A DNA stretch of 64,000 nucleotides from Sedimentisphaerales bacterium (GTDB lineage Bacteria > Planctomycetota > Phycisphaerae > Sedimentisphaerales > SM23-30): positions 1 to 64,000 of the forward strand of contig JANQJS010000055.1 in assembly GCA_028281535.1 (NCBI GenBank), written 5' to 3'. The notes under the pieces are model-generated. The model ran no database searches. It worked only from the letters and a program-made list of their open reading frames with translations, and was not told where the DNA came from. Shown here piece by piece: positions 50,898 to 59,728 of this stretch. Position 1 is the first letter of the stretch, and each line of letters opens with the position of its first letter. The position numbers were made by a program, and so were the translations under genes.

Positions 50898-53792
50898 ATG
50901 ACGCATTCATTACAAGACATTTTGTGGATTATGACCTGTGCCGGGTTGGTCTTTGGCATGCAGGCCGGGTTTGCCTGTTTGGAAAGTGGTCTGACCCGAT
51001 CAAAAAATAGCATCAATGTCGCCGTCAAAAATCTAACCGACTTTGGCTTATCGGTCTTACTTTTTTGGCTTATCGGCTATGGCATTATGTTTGGTCGATC
51101 TGAAATGGGCTGGTGGGGAGTCAATCATTTTACACCTTTGTTCAATTCTAATAATGGCTATACCTCGGCTTTCTTTCTTTTTCAAGCCATGTTTTGCGCT
51201 ACGGCAGTGACCATCATTTCAGGTGCGGTAGCAGAACGTCTTCGATTTTCAGGATACATTGTCATTGCCATTATTATTTCTGGTTTTGTTTATCCTATGT
51301 TTGGCCATTGGACCTGGAACGGTCTGCAGCATGGGCAAGCGACTGGGTGGTTGGGACAACTTGGCTTTATCGATTTTGCAGGTTCGACCGTTGTGCATGG
51401 GATAGGTGGTTGGGCAGCCTTGGCTGTTGCGATTATCATTGGACCCCGATTAGGTCGTTTCCAACACGATAATCAACATGCCATCAAGATGCAGGGTAGC
51501 AACATTACTTTGGCCATTTTGGGTGCATTATTTTTATGGTTGGGATGGTTTGGATTTAACGGTGGTTCTGTTTTGGCTATGAATCATTCTGTGCCCTTGG
51601 TTATAACGAATACCATTATGGCCGGTGCTACTGGTGCCATCACCGGTTTGGGACTTGGTTATCTTATCGAAAAATTTGCAAAGATTGATTATCTGATTAA
51701 TGGTTCCTTGGCCGGATTGGTTGCGATCACGGCGGGCGTTCATGCCGTCACAACGATACAAGCCATTGCAATTGGTTGCATTGGTGCGAGTGTCATGGTT
51801 GTCTCAAAGATGTGGCTTGAGCGTGTAAAAATTGATGATGCAATTGATGCGATACCGGTTCATTTGTTTGCCGGTATTTGGGGAACATGTGCTGTTGCTA
51901 TTTTTTGCGATCCAGACATTCTTGGAACAGGGTTGTCGCGATGGGAGCAGTTCAAAGTTCAAGTTATGGGGATCTTAGCTTGTGGTGTTTTGGGTTTTGG
52001 TCTGCCATATATTTTCATTAAAGTCGTGAATCGTAAATATCATTTCCGTGTGACTCCAGAGCAGGAAAAGATTGGTTTGAATGTCACCGAGCATGGTGCC
52101 GCTTCCGATTTGGTCGATGCGGTAACCACAATGTCGCATCAAGCAAAATCCAAAGATTTGTCTCAAAGACTAGATGAAGATCTTTACACAGAAATCGGGC
52201 AAATTGCCATTTGTTATAACCAGGTTTTAGACTCTCTTGAAGCCGCAAGATCTTACGCACAAGAGGTGGTGAATGGATTAAAAGAAGGCTTAATTTCATT
52301 CGATCGACATGGAATGATTGTCGATATGAACCCTGCTTCGAAGCGGTTATTGGGCATTAATGATATGATGCAAGGTAAACCTATTGCTGATTTATTTTTG
52401 AAATCAGATTTGGATACAATGGAGAATGTAGATTTATTAAAATCCTATGCCAAAAAAGAACGGCTTAGTGTGGAACAAATGCGTGCGTTTCATGCTATTC
52501 ATAAATCAGGTCATTTGTTTCCAGTTGAAATGACGATCAGTATTAGCCATGACAGTGGCGAGCCGATTTATACGATGACATTTCATGATATATCCGAACT
52601 CGTTGAAATTGAAAATAAATTGAGACTGGCGGTACAGGATGCCCAAAGGGCGACTCGGGCCAAGAGTGAATTTCTTGCAAACATGAGCCATGAGATACGT
52701 ACTCCGATGAATGCGATTTTAGGATTTTCGGAAGAACTGTTGTCTACGGAATTAGATTTAGATCAGAAAGATGTTTTGCAGATTATTTATCGTAGTGGAA
52801 CTGCGCTGCTAAGGATTATTAACGACATACTAGATTTTTCTAAAATTGAAGCAGGGAAGATGGAGTTAGATCATCAGCCTTTTGTATTAAAACATTTGTT
52901 AGATGATGTTTCCGGGGTGTGCCTGGGTGCCATCAACGAAAAGAAAATCGACTATGTATGTATTAATGATTGTCATGAATCGACTCAGTTTATGGGTGAT
53001 GCACCTCGCCTGAGGCAAGTGCTAATTAATTTAATTGGTAATGCGACAAAATTTACTGAAGCGGGTGAGATCCGGGTGTCCGTAGAAGTCATTCGCCAGG
53101 ATTCGAATGAAGCGGTCTTGAAATTTTCTGTACAAGATACCGGGATTGGAATTCCAGAAGATAAACAAAAAGGGATTTTTGAAGAATTCGAACAAGCAGA
53201 TGGTTCCACCACACGTAAATATGGGGGGACCGGTTTGGGGCTTGCGATTTCCCGACGTATCATCCAACTCATGGCTGGGCAATTGAGTTTAAAGAGTCAG
53301 GAGAATGTGGGTAGTGAGTTTTATTTTTCTATCCGTCTGCCAAAAGTTGAATCCATGTCGAATGATGTGAGCTACGATATAGATTTAGAGCAACCTACTA
53401 TCGATTCGAGTGGCTGTCTTCACGTACTATTGGTTGAAGATAACATCATGAACCAAAAGCTTATTCTTAAGATTTTGCAAGCATTAAAACATGACGTATC
53501 TGTTGCCAACCATGGCCAGGAAGCTGTTCAAACTGTTCTTGATGATCCATCGATCGATTTAGTTTTTATGGATATTCAGATGCCAATTATGAATGGACTG
53601 GAAGCAACTCAGAAAATTCGAGCGGCTGGATATCATGATCTTCCCATTGTCGCATTAACGGCCAATGCCTTTGATGAGGATCGTGAAAACTGTCTGAATG
53701 CGGGCATGAATGAATTTTTAACCAAGCCCATTGATCGTCAAAAGCTTCTGGCGATGATTCAAAAATTTAGTGGTAAGCAAATCTCAAAATAG
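50898..53792 (+). CDS. Amt-type ammonium transporter fused to PAS-histidine kinase-receiver
   Basis: A 964-residue membrane sensor. The N-terminal 395 residues are an ammonium transporter of 11 spans (GFACLESGLTRSKN; IDFAGSTVVHGIGG with the first pore His; DAIDAIPVHLFAG with the second). After a linker follow a PAS domain (about 455-580), the kinase core (H-box EFLANMSHEIRTPMNAIL, N-box NLIGNATKF, GTGLGLAISRRI) and a C-terminal receiver (VEDNIMNQK, FMDIQMPIMNG). Amt-kinase fusions are known in anammox planctomycetes (Ks-Amt5) as ammonium sensors. ATG 50898 chosen over TTG 50892, with no strong ribosome site for either. Confidence 0.95.
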   Translation: MTHSLQDILWIMTCAGLVFGMQAGFACLESGLTRSKNSINVAVKNLTDFGLSVLLFWLIGYGIMFGRSEMGWWGVNHFTPLFNSNNGYTSAFFLFQAMFCATAVTIISGAVAERLRFSGYIVIAIIISGFVYPMFGHWTWNGLQHGQATGWLGQLGFIDFAGSTVVHGIGGWAALAVAIIIGPRLGRFQHDNQHAIKMQGSNITLAILGALFLWLGWFGFNGGSVLAMNHSVPLVITNTIMAGATGAITGLGLGYLIEKFAKIDYLINGSLAGLVAITAGVHAVTTIQAIAIGCIGASVMVVSKMWLERVKIDDAIDAIPVHLFAGIWGTCAVAIFCDPDILGTGLSRWEQFKVQVMGILACGVLGFGLPYIFIKVVNRKYHFRVTPEQEKIGLNVTEHGAASDLVDAVTTMSHQAKSKDLSQRLDEDLYTEIGQIAICYNQVLDSLEAARSYAQEVVNGLKEGLISFDRHGMIVDMNPASKRLLGINDMMQGKPIADLFLKSDLDTMENVDLLKSYAKKERLSVEQMRAFHAIHKSGHLFPVEMTISISHDSGEPIYTMTFHDISELVEIENKLRLAVQDAQRATRAKSEFLANMSHEIRTPMNAILGFSEELLSTELDLDQKDVLQIIYRSGTALLRIINDILDFSKIEAGKMELDHQPFVLKHLLDDVSGVCLGAINEKKIDYVCINDCHESTQFMGDAPRLRQVLINLIGNATKFTEAGEIRVSVEVIRQDSNEAVLKFSVQDTGIGIPEDKQKGIFEEFEQADGSTTRKYGGTGLGLAISRRIIQLMAGQLSLKSQENVGSEFYFSIRLPKVESMSNDVSYDIDLEQPTIDSSGCLHVLLVEDNIMNQKLILKILQALKHDVSVANHGQEAVQTVLDDPSIDLVFMDIQMPIMNGLEATQKIRAAGYHDLPIVALTANAFDEDRENCLNAGMNEFLTKPIDRQKLLAMIQKFSGKQISK

Positions 53793-53899
53793 ATCCAATA
53801 ATATGAGAATTTTGCTAAATTCCGGGATAATTAAAAGCATTTTTCATTGCTGGTCGATAGGGCTAGTGGAAATGAATAAACACTGTTGAAGGGTTAGCA

Positions 53900-54334
53900 A
53901 TGAATTCAGATTACAATATCGATTTGTCAACGTCTGATAACACACCTGCATCCGGAGCGACGAGCATTATGATTGTGGAAGATGATATCACCAATCAGAA
54001 GTTACTCTCGGAGCTGCTTGAACTATTGGATTATCATGTAGAAGTGGCATCAGACGGATCAGAAGCACTGGATAAGGTTAAACAGAATCGACGTTACGAT
54101 TTGATCTTCATGGACCTGATGATGCCGAATATGGATGGTCTCGAGGCCACTCAGGAGATTCGTAAAGCCGGTTTTCAGGATCTTCCTATTGTGGGGTTAA
54201 CTGGCAACAGTTCAGATCGTCAGCAATGCTTGGAAGCGGGCATGAATGATTATTTGAGTAAGCCTGTTAATCACAAAGCCATTTGCAAGATGATCGATGA
54301 GTGGACCAGCCCACAAGAAGCAAACGTATCTTAG
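53900..54334 (+). CDS. Free receiver-domain protein next to the Amt kinase
   Basis: A 144-residue single-domain response regulator: IMIVEDDITNQK, phospho-Asp in IFMDLMMPNMDG, LTGN, and SKPVN. A Ser/Thr-rich N-terminus of about 20 residues precedes it. It is highly like the receiver at the C-terminus of the Amt kinase (both D-x-M-MP-x-MDG/NG with LEATQ), suggesting duplication and phosphotransfer in the same pathway. GAAGGG precedes the ATG. No output domain exists. Confidence 0.9.
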   Translation: MNSDYNIDLSTSDNTPASGATSIMIVEDDITNQKLLSELLELLDYHVEVASDGSEALDKVKQNRRYDLIFMDLMMPNMDGLEATQEIRKAGFQDLPIVGLTGNSSDRQQCLEAGMNDYLSKPVNHKAICKMIDEWTSPQEANVS

Positions 54335-54400
54335 ACTTACTGATGGCTTTCCAAAGTTATCTCGAGGGTCGCCGAGAAGTTTAAAATCCTTGGAGCTTAA

Positions 54401-55771
54401 TCACCACTGTTTTAGCACATCTTCTTTCTTCGTCGCATTCGGTTTTTTCTCAATGCAATACAGATGATAGCCTGTCCGGACAAATAGATTCCCCTGGCTA
54501 ACGGCAACAGAAGAACGTACGTGATCGATCTCTTCTTCACCCATTTCAATTTTTCTGATCTGTTTGCCTGTTTTGCAATCCATTATGAAGACGGTACCTT
54601 CATGGTCCATGCAATAAATTTTTCCATCAGCAACGGTGGGAGAGGCTCGGAAAATTTCTCGCGTTTGCATCTTAGTTTGCCAATGAATTTTACCTGTCTT
54701 GGGTTCGATTTTTGCGAGTACTTTACTTTCGCCGCCTAAGACATAAAAATGTCCCTGGTAAAAAGCAGGTGTACAGACATCGCTACTAATATCACGATCT
54801 GTACTTCGCCAGAGAACGGCTTCTTGATCCGTTAAAACGCCGTTGCCGCCTAATCGAACGCCATAAACTGGATTGCCACGACGGGGTGCACAAATTAAAA
54901 CGACACCATCGCCCGTTACGGCGGATGGTACTAGTCGCCAGTTGCCTTCACGGCGTTTGTTCCAGGTACCCCAACGCCAATATTCCTGGCCAGTTGTTGG
55001 ATTATGTCCTGTGATACAATCACCGCCTAAGACAAGCAGCTCTTTGCGTCCTTGGTGATTGTAAGGAATGGCGGTTGTAAAAGCTTCAAGTGATTCAGCT
55101 TCAGCTTTAGATGGCCGTTCATAAGCAAAAATGCGTTTACCTGTATCGGGATTCAAACATAAAAAATAAGATGGAATTTCTTCGCCATCATCATGGCCTG
55201 TATCATCATGAACGGGTTCATCACGTTGCAATACTGGTAAGTAGAGTTTGCCATCTAATAATGTAGGCGTGCTGCTAAAGGTCCATTGAAACGCAAATGC
55301 GCCAATAGTATCGCAGATATTTCGTTGCCAGAGTTTCTTGCCATCTAGATTGAAACCTGCCATAGTGCCATTGCCATAGAAGAAAATCACACGTTTGCCA
55401 TCGGTCACGGGAGATGGCGAGGCTTTATTAACACGTCGGTTATCTGCTCTTGACCGATCCACTTGGTTTTGCCAAAGAATTTTACCTGATTGTCGATCCA
55501 GGCACATCGCCATGAGGCCATCGTTGGATTCGTTGGCACTGCTGACAAAGATTTTGTCTTTCCAAATAATGGGTGTCGCGGCACTCATGCCAGGTAGCTT
55601 CGCTGTCCACTTGACATTCAGTGATCGGGAAAAATTATCAGGCAGGTTTTTTTCGGCACTTGAGCCATTATAATTGGGGCCTCGCCAATTGGACCAGTTT
55701 TCTGCAAATAAATTGGTTGTTATCACAAACAAAAGTAAGGCGGTGATTGTCAAAAGAGCTTTGTTTTTCAT
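54401..55771 (-). CDS. Exported PQQ-like beta-propeller protein
   Basis: A 456-residue periplasmic protein with a signal peptide (MKNKALLTITALLLFVITTNLFA) and repeated WRGP, GKILWQN, GKKLWQR, GKIHWQT tryptophan-docking blades of the PQQ/outer-membrane-assembly propeller type. No PQQ-ligand signature is sure, so it may be a structural propeller (BamB-like) not an enzyme. Such proteins are abundant in Planctomycetota. Confidence 0.88.
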   Translation of the reverse strand: MKNKALLTITALLLFVITTNLFAENWSNWRGPNYNGSSAEKNLPDNFSRSLNVKWTAKLPGMSAATPIIWKDKIFVSSANESNDGLMAMCLDRQSGKILWQNQVDRSRADNRRVNKASPSPVTDGKRVIFFYGNGTMAGFNLDGKKLWQRNICDTIGAFAFQWTFSSTPTLLDGKLYLPVLQRDEPVHDDTGHDDGEEIPSYFLCLNPDTGKRIFAYERPSKAEAESLEAFTTAIPYNHQGRKELLVLGGDCITGHNPTTGQEYWRWGTWNKRREGNWRLVPSAVTGDGVVLICAPRRGNPVYGVRLGGNGVLTDQEAVLWRSTDRDISSDVCTPAFYQGHFYVLGGESKVLAKIEPKTGKIHWQTKMQTREIFRASPTVADGKIYCMDHEGTVFIMDCKTGKQIRKIEMGEEEIDHVRSSVAVSQGNLFVRTGYHLYCIEKKPNATKKEDVLKQW

Positions 55772-55929
55772 AGGTTACAATCCTTCTTTGGTTATAGCTT
55801 TGGGTAGCACTGAGATTTGTATTCTCTTACAAGAACACGCAGATTCAAGAAAATTATTACATTATTTTTTCGAATAATTATAATGGCTTCAGTGGCCCAA
55901 TTATTTACTTTCGATGAGGTTTTTAAATA

Positions 55930-56829
55930 ATGAAAAGAAGAACATTTCTTGGTCTAGGTTTATCAACACTTTGCTTTCCTTCAATGTCATGTGTGGTTGC
56001 CGAAGGTGGTAAAAAAATGTTGCCAAGTAATCCAAAAAAGACGTTTAAAATATCTTTAGCGCAGTGGTCACTCCATCGACATTTTTGGGGCGATCAGGGA
56101 GATGGGCTCGATAACCTGGAGTTTGCTGCAACGGCAAAGTCATTTGGTATCGATGCGATAGAATATGTAAATGTCTTTTTCAAAGATAAGGCAGAGAATA
56201 AAAACTACTTAATTCAAATGAAAAAGCGTGCAGCTGATCAGGGCGTTAAAAGTTTATTGATCATGTGTGACGGTGAAGGGCATTTGGGTGATCCGGATAA
56301 TAAAAAGCGAACCACCGCTATAGAAAATCATTTCAAGTGGGTCGAAGCCGCCAGGTTTTTAGGTTGTCATAGTATTCGAGTCAATGCTTATAGTGAAGGT
56401 TCCTTCAGTAATCAGTTAAATTATGCTGCCGATGGTTTAGCCAGGTTGAGTGATTTTGCTTTGGCTTATGATATTAATATCATCGTAGAAAATCATGGCG
56501 GTCTAAGTTCCAAGGCAAAGTGGCTCGTTGCTGTAATGGATAAGGTTGGTATGAAAAACTGTGGCACATTACCTGATTTTGGAAATTTTCCTGAAAGCGA
56601 AAACCGCTACCAAGCTGTAAAAATGATGATGCCTTACGCCAAAGCGGTTAGCGCCAAAAGCTACAACTTCAATAAAGCCGGTAGCGAAACAAAAATCGAT
56701 TACGCTAAAATGATGAACATTGTTTTAACCTCAGGCTATCATGGCTACGTAGGCATTGAATACGAAGGCGACCAACTCAACGAAAAAGAAGGCATCCTTG
56801 CCACAAAAAATCTTTTATTGTCCATTTAA
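55930..56829 (+). CDS. Tat-exported TIM-barrel sugar epimerase/isomerase-like protein
   Basis: A 299-residue protein of the xylose-isomerase-like TIM-barrel family. The leader MKRRTFLGLGLSTLCF has the twin-arginine pattern. The barrel shows SIRVNAY, IIVENHGGLSSKAKW, LPDFGNFPE and GYVGIEYEG, with Glu/Asp/His residues for a metal site. The substrate is unknown; planctomycetes have many such secreted epimerase-like proteins. Confidence 0.87.
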   Translation: MKRRTFLGLGLSTLCFPSMSCVVAEGGKKMLPSNPKKTFKISLAQWSLHRHFWGDQGDGLDNLEFAATAKSFGIDAIEYVNVFFKDKAENKNYLIQMKKRAADQGVKSLLIMCDGEGHLGDPDNKKRTTAIENHFKWVEAARFLGCHSIRVNAYSEGSFSNQLNYAADGLARLSDFALAYDINIIVENHGGLSSKAKWLVAVMDKVGMKNCGTLPDFGNFPESENRYQAVKMMMPYAKAVSAKSYNFNKAGSETKIDYAKMMNIVLTSGYHGYVGIEYEGDQLNEKEGILATKNLLLSI

Positions 56830-56855
56830 ATTAATCATTGGCTTGCATTTTGTAG

Positions 56856-56884
56856 GCCGGCCAGCCTCTGGCCGGCAATGTTTT
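56856..56884 (+). terminator. Terminator after the epimerase-like gene
   Basis: GCCGGCCAG/CTGGCCGGC arms (56856-56864 and 56868-56876) with a 3-nt loop, followed by AATGTTTT. Confidence 0.65.
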
Positions 56885-56911
56885 CTATCGAATAGGCATG
56901 GTGGGTAAAAC

Positions 56912-56941
56912 TTGCTCGTCCTACTTATTGTGTTGTATAAT
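56912..56941 (+). promoter_or_regulatory. Promoter very close to the permease ATG
   Basis: TTGCTC (56912-56917), 18 nt, TATAAT (56936-56941). The start would fall at or near the ATG at 56948, so the mRNA could be leaderless; no ribosome site is visible. Confidence 0.5.
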
Positions 56942-56947
56942 TCCACA

Positions 56948-57736
56948 ATGTTATCATATATCATTATAAGTGTTGTTTGTGTTACCGTTGCCTTTTTAAC
57001 ATTGTATTCCGGCTTTGGACTGGGGACGTTATTGATGCCGGTGTTTGCCCTGTTCTTTTCACTTGAAGCTGCTGTTGCTGCTACGGCGGTTGTGCATTGT
57101 GCTAATAATTTATTTAAGCTACTTGTCGTAGGTAAACATGCAGATCGGCAATTGGTAATGCGTTTTGGTTTACCAGCCATTATTGCAGCCATGGCAGGGG
57201 CATTCTGCTTAGGCTGGTTTGCCCAGTTTCATCAATCTTACGAATATTCAATTGGAACTCATGTTGCTGCAATCACACCTTTAAAATTGATCATGGCCAT
57301 CTTGATTTTCATATTCGCCTTATTTGAACTGCTGCCAAAATGGCGAGATAAAAAATTTGATCGAAAATATTTAGCCGTAGGGGGATTACTGTCGGGTTTT
57401 TTTGGCGGTCTATCCGGCCATCAAGGTGCTTTGCGATCCGCCTTTCTGGTAAAAGTAGGAATGACAAAAGAAACTTTCGTGGCGACCAATGCGATGATCG
57501 CCTGCTTCGTAGATATTGCACGCATGACAGCCTATCTTGGCCTGGTTCTTTTTTCGCAAGAAAACTTTTTAGAACTAAATCAATGGCCTCTAGTTGTGTG
57601 TGGTATGATCGCTGCCTTTATAGGCGTGATGATCGGTAAACGCTATCTAGAAAAAGTTACCATGACCATGATTCAAAAACTCACAGGGATCTTGCTCATA
57701 GCAATTGCAATGGCACTTGGGTTTGGTATAATTTAA
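56948..57736 (+). CDS. TauE/SafE-family permease
   Basis: A 262-residue membrane protein of the TauE/SafE (DUF81) family, which exports sulfite, sulfoacetate or related anions. It has about eight membrane spans, with family signatures SGFGLGTLLMP, HCANNLFKL, LSGFFGGLSGHQGALRSAFL and IGKRYLEKV. ATG 56948 is preferred to the upstream in-frame TTG at 56912 since a promoter overlaps that stretch. In a sulfatase-bearing organism sulfur-oxyanion export is plausible, but unproved. Confidence 0.85.
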   Translation: MLSYIIISVVCVTVAFLTLYSGFGLGTLLMPVFALFFSLEAAVAATAVVHCANNLFKLLVVGKHADRQLVMRFGLPAIIAAMAGAFCLGWFAQFHQSYEYSIGTHVAAITPLKLIMAILIFIFALFELLPKWRDKKFDRKYLAVGGLLSGFFGGLSGHQGALRSAFLVKVGMTKETFVATNAMIACFVDIARMTAYLGLVLFSQENFLELNQWPLVVCGMIAAFIGVMIGKRYLEKVTMTMIQKLTGILLIAIAMALGFGII

Positions 57737-58115
57737 TATTATATACTAAATTCGTCGTGGGTAAAACATTCTGATTTTTTGAGTGTGTGCAGGGAACGTT
57801 ATGTTCTTTCTTCTTATTTACATATTTTATTACGAGAATATCAGCTGCATTATTTGAATGTAAAGATTTCTAAAACAGAAATTCATAATAGCTTTGCTAT
57901 ATTACAAAGAACTCGAAAGAAAGCGTGAGCTAGTTATGAAACATGTAAGTACAATTAACAAAATGACAAGTACATTTTTTTGTCATGTCTATGCTTTGCC
58001 ATTGTTAACTTAAAACCATTTCGATAAAATACATTCCACTTGAATAGAAGAGTGTAAGTAGAATTCAAGAGACTTCTTTTTTATGGTCCGCACATTTTAA
58101 TGAGGGTTTGAACCT
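57737..58115. other. Gap before the cytochrome-porin gene
   Basis: A 379-bp AT-rich gap without a coding ORF. It holds an inverted repeat ATGACAA-N10-TTGTCAT (57963-57969 with 57980-57986), suitable as an operator. No clear sigma-70 pair could be named. Confidence 0.4.
57963..57986. promoter_or_regulatory. Operator-like inverted repeat
   Basis: ATGACAA and TTGTCAT half-sites, perfect 7-bp inverted repeats separated by 10 nt, 130 bp upstream of the cytochrome-porin start. The spacing fits a dimeric regulator. Confidence 0.4.
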
Positions 58116-59714
58116 ATGTCGCACGTCTCGCTATTTTTGTGCGTTTGTGTTGCTGCTGGATATTCATCGCTGCTGTATGCGCAAGAAAATCAAACGCATT
58201 CACCACCACAATTAGAAGAGATCCTGTTGCGATTGAAAAAAGCTGAAGATGAGGTGGTTTCTTTACGCAAGGAACTTACCGCCATGAAAGGTGAGAGAAA
58301 AAATACTGCTACCCATGAGGAATTTTCTCAACATTTTATAGATCGTGGTAAAAAAGCATTTGAAATTAATTGCACGCAATGCCATGATTCTTCCAGAGCT
58401 CTGAAAAAACAAAAAACATTTTCAATGTGGTTAAAAACCGTAAGGAAAATGTCACAAAAATTCAACGCGGACATCCCTGAGAAAGATCACAAGTCGATCG
58501 CAGCTTATTTAACGTCTCATCAAAAAAAAGCTTACACGAAAAGTGGAGGGGTAGAATATAGTCAAAAAGCTATTTCTGCTTTTAATCAAGAAATGCTCGA
58601 GCAATCACGACAAAATCAGTTTGGTAGCGAGGACATTAATTTTGACCTTACTATTTCTACCGTTTTTCGTGATAGCACTGATTCCAAAGCTGATTTACAA
58701 AACAACGGTTTTACACCTGATGTTTGGTTTGGTATGCAGTGGCATCCTCGCAATAGCCCATTGAGTGTTCGCGTGCAATCTTGCGTGACTTGTCATTCTG
58801 AAGGCAGTAAGGGCAGTCGCATTGAATTAGTAGAAGCTGTATCAGTTTTGGATTTGTTGTATAGCAATGAAAAAGAAGGCGTTAAAGCACATGTTCAAGC
58901 TGGTCGTTTTATTGTTCCATTTGGAGCCATTGCGTCAAAGGTGCATCCTGCAACGATGCAAACCGTCACTCGTCCATTGATGTATGATATGGGGCATGGT
59001 GTTCATCGTAATGAGATCGGTCCTTCCGTTTTACCAATGCCATATTCGGATGAAGGTGCAATGGTTCATTTTGCCACACCGATCATTGAAGAGGTGAATG
59101 CTACTTTCGATGCTTATCTTGTTAATGGCTTGCAGGGAGATAGTAGTGGTTTGGCATTTTTCTATGATAGTCGTGACTATGTCGATAATAATTCACAACC
59201 TGCATTCGGTGGTCGAGCAACCGTTGGCTCAAAAAGTATTCGTCTCGGTGGTTCTTACATGACAGGACAGTTTAATGATGCCGTTGGTTCTGGGCTAAGT
59301 GCGAAAGAATTAGATTATCAAATTATTGGTGCAGATCTCACTGTCAGGCATCAAGATCTCATTCGATTTCAAGCGGAGTTTGCCATGAGGTATTCAGATC
59401 GTATAGATTTTTCCCAGGCACTTGTTCGTGAGGATCACACACAAGGGATTAACCTGGAGACTCAAATACGTTTACTGGAAGATCCGCCGGTTTCATTGAT
59501 AGCACGTTATGATATGATTGAGCAAAAAGGAGATTTGCCACCCATTACAAGCTCTTTGTCTAAAAGTGAATTTAGTGTTGATCGCATGACTTGGGGGTTC
59601 AGTTTTGGTCTTCCTGGGGGAAGCGGTCTGATCCTCAGTCATGAACATTGGAAGATGCCAGGGAATTTAGAAGATGTAGATGTTTTTGGTGGTCGCTGGA
59701 CCGTATCATATTAA
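58116..59714 (+). CDS. Fusion of c-type cytochrome segments and an outer-membrane porin-like barrel
   Basis: A 532-residue exported protein with a signal peptide (MSHVSLFLCVCVAAGYSSLLYA), a coiled coil (about 30-60), a first heme motif CTQCH at about residue 88, a second CVTCH at about residue 226, and then a long beta-barrel-like region (about 235-532) with porin-like strands such as VQAGRFIVPFGAI and a terminal aromatic strand RWTVSY. The final residue Tyr is typical of outer-membrane barrels (Phe/Tyr end). It could pass electrons across or at the outer membrane. No distal heme ligands are sure. Confidence 0.7.
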   Translation: MSHVSLFLCVCVAAGYSSLLYAQENQTHSPPQLEEILLRLKKAEDEVVSLRKELTAMKGERKNTATHEEFSQHFIDRGKKAFEINCTQCHDSSRALKKQKTFSMWLKTVRKMSQKFNADIPEKDHKSIAAYLTSHQKKAYTKSGGVEYSQKAISAFNQEMLEQSRQNQFGSEDINFDLTISTVFRDSTDSKADLQNNGFTPDVWFGMQWHPRNSPLSVRVQSCVTCHSEGSKGSRIELVEAVSVLDLLYSNEKEGVKAHVQAGRFIVPFGAIASKVHPATMQTVTRPLMYDMGHGVHRNEIGPSVLPMPYSDEGAMVHFATPIIEEVNATFDAYLVNGLQGDSSGLAFFYDSRDYVDNNSQPAFGGRATVGSKSIRLGGSYMTGQFNDAVGSGLSAKELDYQIIGADLTVRHQDLIRFQAEFAMRYSDRIDFSQALVREDHTQGINLETQIRLLEDPPVSLIARYDMIEQKGDLPPITSSLSKSEFSVDRMTWGFSFGLPGGSGLILSHEHWKMPGNLEDVDVFGGRWTVSY

Positions 59715-59728
59715 TTTAAAATCAATTT

